64,000 bases of DNA from Clostridiales bacterium. GTDB taxonomy: Bacteria > Bacillota > Clostridia > Oscillospirales > Ruminococcaceae. The stretch's first letter is position 1; the number at the start of each line of letters is the position of its first letter. Below the pieces are notes generated by a model that did no database searches, had not been told where the DNA came from, and worked only from the letters and a program-made list of their open reading frames with translations. The position numbers and the translations under genes were made by a program. Shown here one piece after another: positions 61,447-64,000 of the stretch. The DNA is taken from the NCBI GenBank assembly GCA_019423685.1, contig JAHZAY010000005.1, positions 62,001 to 126,000 of the forward strand, in the 5' to 3' direction.

Positions 61447-61500
61447 TACTGGACAATTCCCCGCGACAGAGGTTTTCCCACTGTGGAAGGAAAGATTTGT

Positions 61501-62817
61501 ATGAATCGCAGTGTCTTACGGCAATTTGCCCGCTACACTTCGTTGAGTGTCTTTGCCATGCTGGCTATGTCCTGCTATATTTTGGCCGACACCTTCTTTG
61601 TCTCTAAGAGTCTGGGTACCAACGGCCTTGCTGCACTCAATCTAGCTATCCCCGCCTACAACTTCATTCACGGTGTAGGACTGATGCTGGCCATGGGCGG
61701 CGCGACCCGCTTTTCCATCTGCAAAAGCCGCGGCGAAGATCACGAGGCAAACGTCATGTTCACCAACACGGTCTATCTGTGTGTTGCTGCTTCCGTTATC
61801 TTTTTCCTCATCGGGTTGTTCTTTTCCGATGAGTTGATCGTCCTTCTAGGTGCCGACGAGAGCATCTACGACATGACCTACACCTATCTGCGCACCATGA
61901 TTTTGTTCTCCCCGGCCTTTATCTTTAACGACCTATTTTTGTGCTTCATCCGCAACGACGGCAATCCGCAGCTCTCCTCTGCCGCTACCGTCACCAGCAG
62001 TCTGTCCAATATTCTTCTGGACTACCTCTTCATCTTCCCGCTGGGGATGGGCATCTTCGGCGCCATCTTTGCCACCGGCCTGTCGCCCTGCATCGGCATC
62101 CTCATCACCTCCACCCACTGGCTGCGCAAAAAGAAGGGCTTTCACCTGACCCGCACCGGTCTGCGCGCCGGAGTGGTGCGCACCAACGTCTCGCTGGGTT
62201 TTCCATCGCTGCTCGCACAGATTTCCTCCGGCTTGACCATGATCGTCTTTAACACCATCATCCTGCACCTCACCGGCAACACCGGAGTGGCAGCCTACGG
62301 CGTCATCGCCAACATTTCCCTGGTGGTGGTCGCCATCTTCAACGGCATCGCCCAGGGCATCCAGCCGCTCATCAGCCGCGCCTATGGTCAGCGGGTCAAG
62401 GAGCAGGTACAGCTCTTGCTGCGGCTGTCTATCGGGGTTACCGCTGTGCTGTCGGCGGCAATCTATCTGATCCTCTTTTTCTTTGCCAGCCCCATCGCCC
62501 AGGTTTTTAACAGCGAACACAACCCTCAATTGCAGCAGATCGCCGTGGAGGGCCTGCGGCTCTACTTTACTGCCACTTTATTTGTCGGCTTCAACACCAT
62601 TCTGTCCACCTACTTCACCTCGGAGGAGCGCGTGCTGCCGGCCCACATCACCTCCCTGCTGCGAGGACTGGTGCTGATTATCCCAATGGCCTTCCTGCTG
62701 GCGGCCGCCGCTGGGATGACCGGTGTTTGGCTTGCCTTTCCCGCCACCGAGTGCATTGCGGCAGCGCTGGGGGCCATCCTCTATTTGCGGGGCAAAAAAG
62801 AAAAGCTGCCCGCTTAA
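61501..62817 (+). CDS. MATE family efflux transporter (2)
   Basis: 438 residues with twelve spans. Family features: SVFAMLAMSCYILADTFFVS in span 1, MGGATRFSI, IRNDGNPQLSSAATVTSS and ATGLSPCIGILI. The ATG 61501 has GGAAGGAAAG about eight bases upstream. It belongs to a different MATE branch from the transporter at 45790. Expression should depend on reading through the terminator in its leader. Substrate is unknown. Confidence 0.92.
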   Translation: MNRSVLRQFARYTSLSVFAMLAMSCYILADTFFVSKSLGTNGLAALNLAIPAYNFIHGVGLMLAMGGATRFSICKSRGEDHEANVMFTNTVYLCVAASVIFFLIGLFFSDELIVLLGADESIYDMTYTYLRTMILFSPAFIFNDLFLCFIRNDGNPQLSSAATVTSSLSNILLDYLFIFPLGMGIFGAIFATGLSPCIGILITSTHWLRKKKGFHLTRTGLRAGVVRTNVSLGFPSLLAQISSGLTMIVFNTIILHLTGNTGVAAYGVIANISLVVVAIFNGIAQGIQPLISRAYGQRVKEQVQLLLRLSIGVTAVLSAAIYLILFFFASPIAQVFNSEHNPQLQQIAVEGLRLYFTATLFVGFNTILSTYFTSEERVLPAHITSLLRGLVLIIPMAFLLAAAAGMTGVWLAFPATECIAAALGAILYLRGKKEKLPA

Positions 62818-62840
62818 AAGGCGGACATGCTGTTCCTTAT

Positions 62841-62881
62841 AAAAAAGGGGGAGCGCCAACGATTGGCGCTCCCCCTTTTGT
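62841..62881. terminator. Bidirectional terminator
   Basis: AAAGGGGGAGCGCC and GGCGCTCCCCCTTT around AACGATT, with A-run and T-run on both sides. Confidence 0.93.
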
Positions 62882-62906
62882 TATGAACGGATATAAAATT
62901 CCCTCA

Positions 62907-63992
62907 TTAGCCCTCATTGCGGCAGCAAAAATCGGGACGGCGGACAAAGTCAAACTGCTTGCAGCTGCTTTCGGAAAGCAGCTGCGAAAGATCCACATAC
63001 TGAATCCTCTGATTTTCATAGGTTGTCCAGTAGCACCGCAGCGACTGTGCACAGTAGACGGTGGTGTAGAGCGTGTAGTCAAACGGCACCACTCCCTCAT
63101 CGTGGGCGGTGGGGTCCCCCGGCTGGCTGACCTGTACCGCTCCCAGTGGGAAAGCTGCGCTCTGCATCAGGTGGAAGATCTTGGCCACCCCATCTGCTTC
63201 GTCCTCTCCTTTCAGCGCATACTGTTTGAGCATGGCCAGACGGACAAAGCGGGACGGAGAGCTAAAATCTCCCGGGAGGCCCAAAAGCCCATTTCCAGAA
63301 AAACATTGGGGAATGGTATCGCCGCCGACCGTCACCGCATCAAAATCGAGCTCGCGCAGGTTAGCATAGTTGAGCAGATTCAGCCGGTGCCAGGAATAAG
63401 AGGGGCTGTTGGTCATCACACCGATGGTGTGTCGGTAGATGTGCAGGCCGTCGGCATCCGGTTCTATCACGATGCTTTCGCCGGTGCGGTCACAGAAGGT
63501 CCAGTGCAGCGAAGGCGTCGTGCCAAACAGCGGCTGATCCACCAGATCGTACTCTTTCTCAAGTGCACAGACAACTTCCTGTACCCCGGAGCAGCTTGCC
63601 AACAGGTGGTAAACCAAAAACGGAGGCTGCAATGGGCAGCGGTCCGATTGCGCCTGGTTTGGATAGTGGGCAAACTCGCGATAATACAGCTGTCCGCCCA
63701 TCAGCCCACACTCGTTGATTCCCTCATACAAGACCGGGGTGGAGGGATTGAGCAGCATCCCAGCACCCAGAGCAGCATAGTGGGCTGTGTGGACGCTCTT
63801 TTCCTCCAAACTGCCCTCCAGCGAAGAGCCGCAGGTGTAATACTGTGTTCCCCGTGGCACAAAGGTGATGGCGCTGCCCTGTGCCATCCGGTTAAAATCC
63901 ATGTTGCGCGCCCACAATCCCTTGCCATCTGCCGTTTGCCAGCTCAGCGCGCTGCAATCCCCCATCAACAGGGTGCTGTCCGCCTGTTTCAT
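62907..63992 (-). CDS. Choloylglycine hydrolase family enzyme, penicillin V acylase-like
   Basis: 361 residues, Ntn-hydrolase type (linear amides). C13 in GDCSALSW is the likely N-terminal nucleophile after removal of the leading residues; R29 and D32 in LWARNMDF are at the standard +16 and +19 distances, N195 in GVMTNSP and R in SPSRFVR complete the site. At the place where bile salt hydrolases have Asn (LNF) it has Tyr (LYY), which is the penicillin V acylase state. The ATG at 63992 has GGAG six bases upstream; an internal Met10 would leave the three-residue propeptide MGD. The gene reaches the window edge but appears complete. Substrate is inferred. Confidence 0.88.
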   Translation of the reverse strand: MKQADSTLLMGDCSALSWQTADGKGLWARNMDFNRMAQGSAITFVPRGTQYYTCGSSLEGSLEEKSVHTAHYAALGAGMLLNPSTPVLYEGINECGLMGGQLYYREFAHYPNQAQSDRCPLQPPFLVYHLLASCSGVQEVVCALEKEYDLVDQPLFGTTPSLHWTFCDRTGESIVIEPDADGLHIYRHTIGVMTNSPSYSWHRLNLLNYANLRELDFDAVTVGGDTIPQCFSGNGLLGLPGDFSSPSRFVRLAMLKQYALKGEDEADGVAKIFHLMQSAAFPLGAVQVSQPGDPTAHDEGVVPFDYTLYTTVYCAQSLRCYWTTYENQRIQYVDLSQLLSESSCKQFDFVRRPDFCCRNEG

Positions 63993-64000
63993 CTAACTCC

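Larger units (their letters stand above)
60882..61500. other. Divergent intergenic region of mglB and MATE 2
   Basis: About 620 bases without a gene, holding the mglB promoter, a stretch of AT-rich DNA (61000-61190) with no feature I can support, then the MATE promoter and terminator-containing leader. An open frame at 61192-61500 is continuous with the MATE gene but lies upstream of its ribosome site and contains its promoter, so is not coding. Confidence 0.7.

Noticed and set aside
61192..61500. N-terminal extension of MATE 2 by 103 residues
   Set aside because: It includes the promoter and terminator, has no ribosome site at its ATG, and the family begins at the ATG at 61501.

Overview
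The window looks like the chromosome of a spore-forming, gut-type anaerobic member of the Clostridia, most likely Oscillospiraceae/Ruminococcaceae-like. The evidence is a spore-maturation gene (spmB), a two-iron superoxide reductase, acetate kinase, a penicillin/bile-acid type amidase, a B12-dependent methionine synthase, many TTG/GTG starts behind strong Shine-Dalgarno sequences, and moderately high GC with AT-rich sigma-A promoters. The species is an inference. There is no prophage, insertion sequence, CRISPR array or conjugation gene; it is mostly core chromosome with a few accessory pieces.

Layout. 1-5.9 kb: end of spmB, a small SdpI-like membrane protein, tmcAL divergent from ackA, glutaminase glsA, a lipoprotein, a second SdpI-family protein. 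6-8.1 kb: first of three GntR(YtrA)-ABC exporter modules. 8.1-9.1 kb: desulfoferrodoxin and a NusG-domain-II protein. 9.2-21 kb (minus strand): a peptide-use block, oppABCDF, tldD/tldE and an M28 peptidase, preceded by two FCD-type GntR regulators. 21.2-23.3 kb: second YtrA-ABC module. 23.3-29.1 kb: cation/proton antiporter, rRNA methyltransferase, and a large LysM-G5-M23 wall hydrolase. 29.3-32 kb: third YtrA-ABC module between two small membrane proteins. 32-36.8 kb: GNAT, then metF, a stand-alone MetH reactivation protein and a shortened MetH. 37-41.5 kb: glycolytic operon pgk-(membrane protein)-tpiA-gpmI. 41.5-51.8 kb: guaB, a class I amidotransferase, two patatin-like proteins, a MATE exporter, a sigma-region-4-like protein, DUF1294, DegV, trmL, a small alarmone synthetase, and a short acidic membrane protein. 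51.9 kb: initiator tRNA. 52.1-61 kb (minus): galactose uptake and Leloir operon mglB-mglA-mglC-galK-galE-galT. 61.3-64 kb: a MATE exporter behind a terminator-containing leader, and a choloylglycine-hydrolase-family enzyme with penicillin-V-acylase-like features.

How the parts fit together. The Mgl system imports galactose and GalK/GalT/GalE convert it to UDP-glucose and glucose-1-phosphate; triose isomerase, Pgk and GpmI are lower glycolysis; AckA makes ATP and acetate. Opp imports peptides that the M28 and TldD/E peptidases may process. MetF supplies methyl-tetrahydrofolate to MetH, and the separate activation protein repairs its cobalamin. The three YtrA-ABC modules, each with its own palindromic operator over the promoter, together with the SdpI-like proteins, suggest a layered response to envelope-active compounds.

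The most novel-looking items are the MATE leader with a strong terminator (61.3-61.5 kb), the roughly 215-residue charged extension on MglC, the promoter-overlapping dyads of the YtrA modules, and the acylase at the right edge. All calls come from reading the sequence and translations only; no database search was possible.
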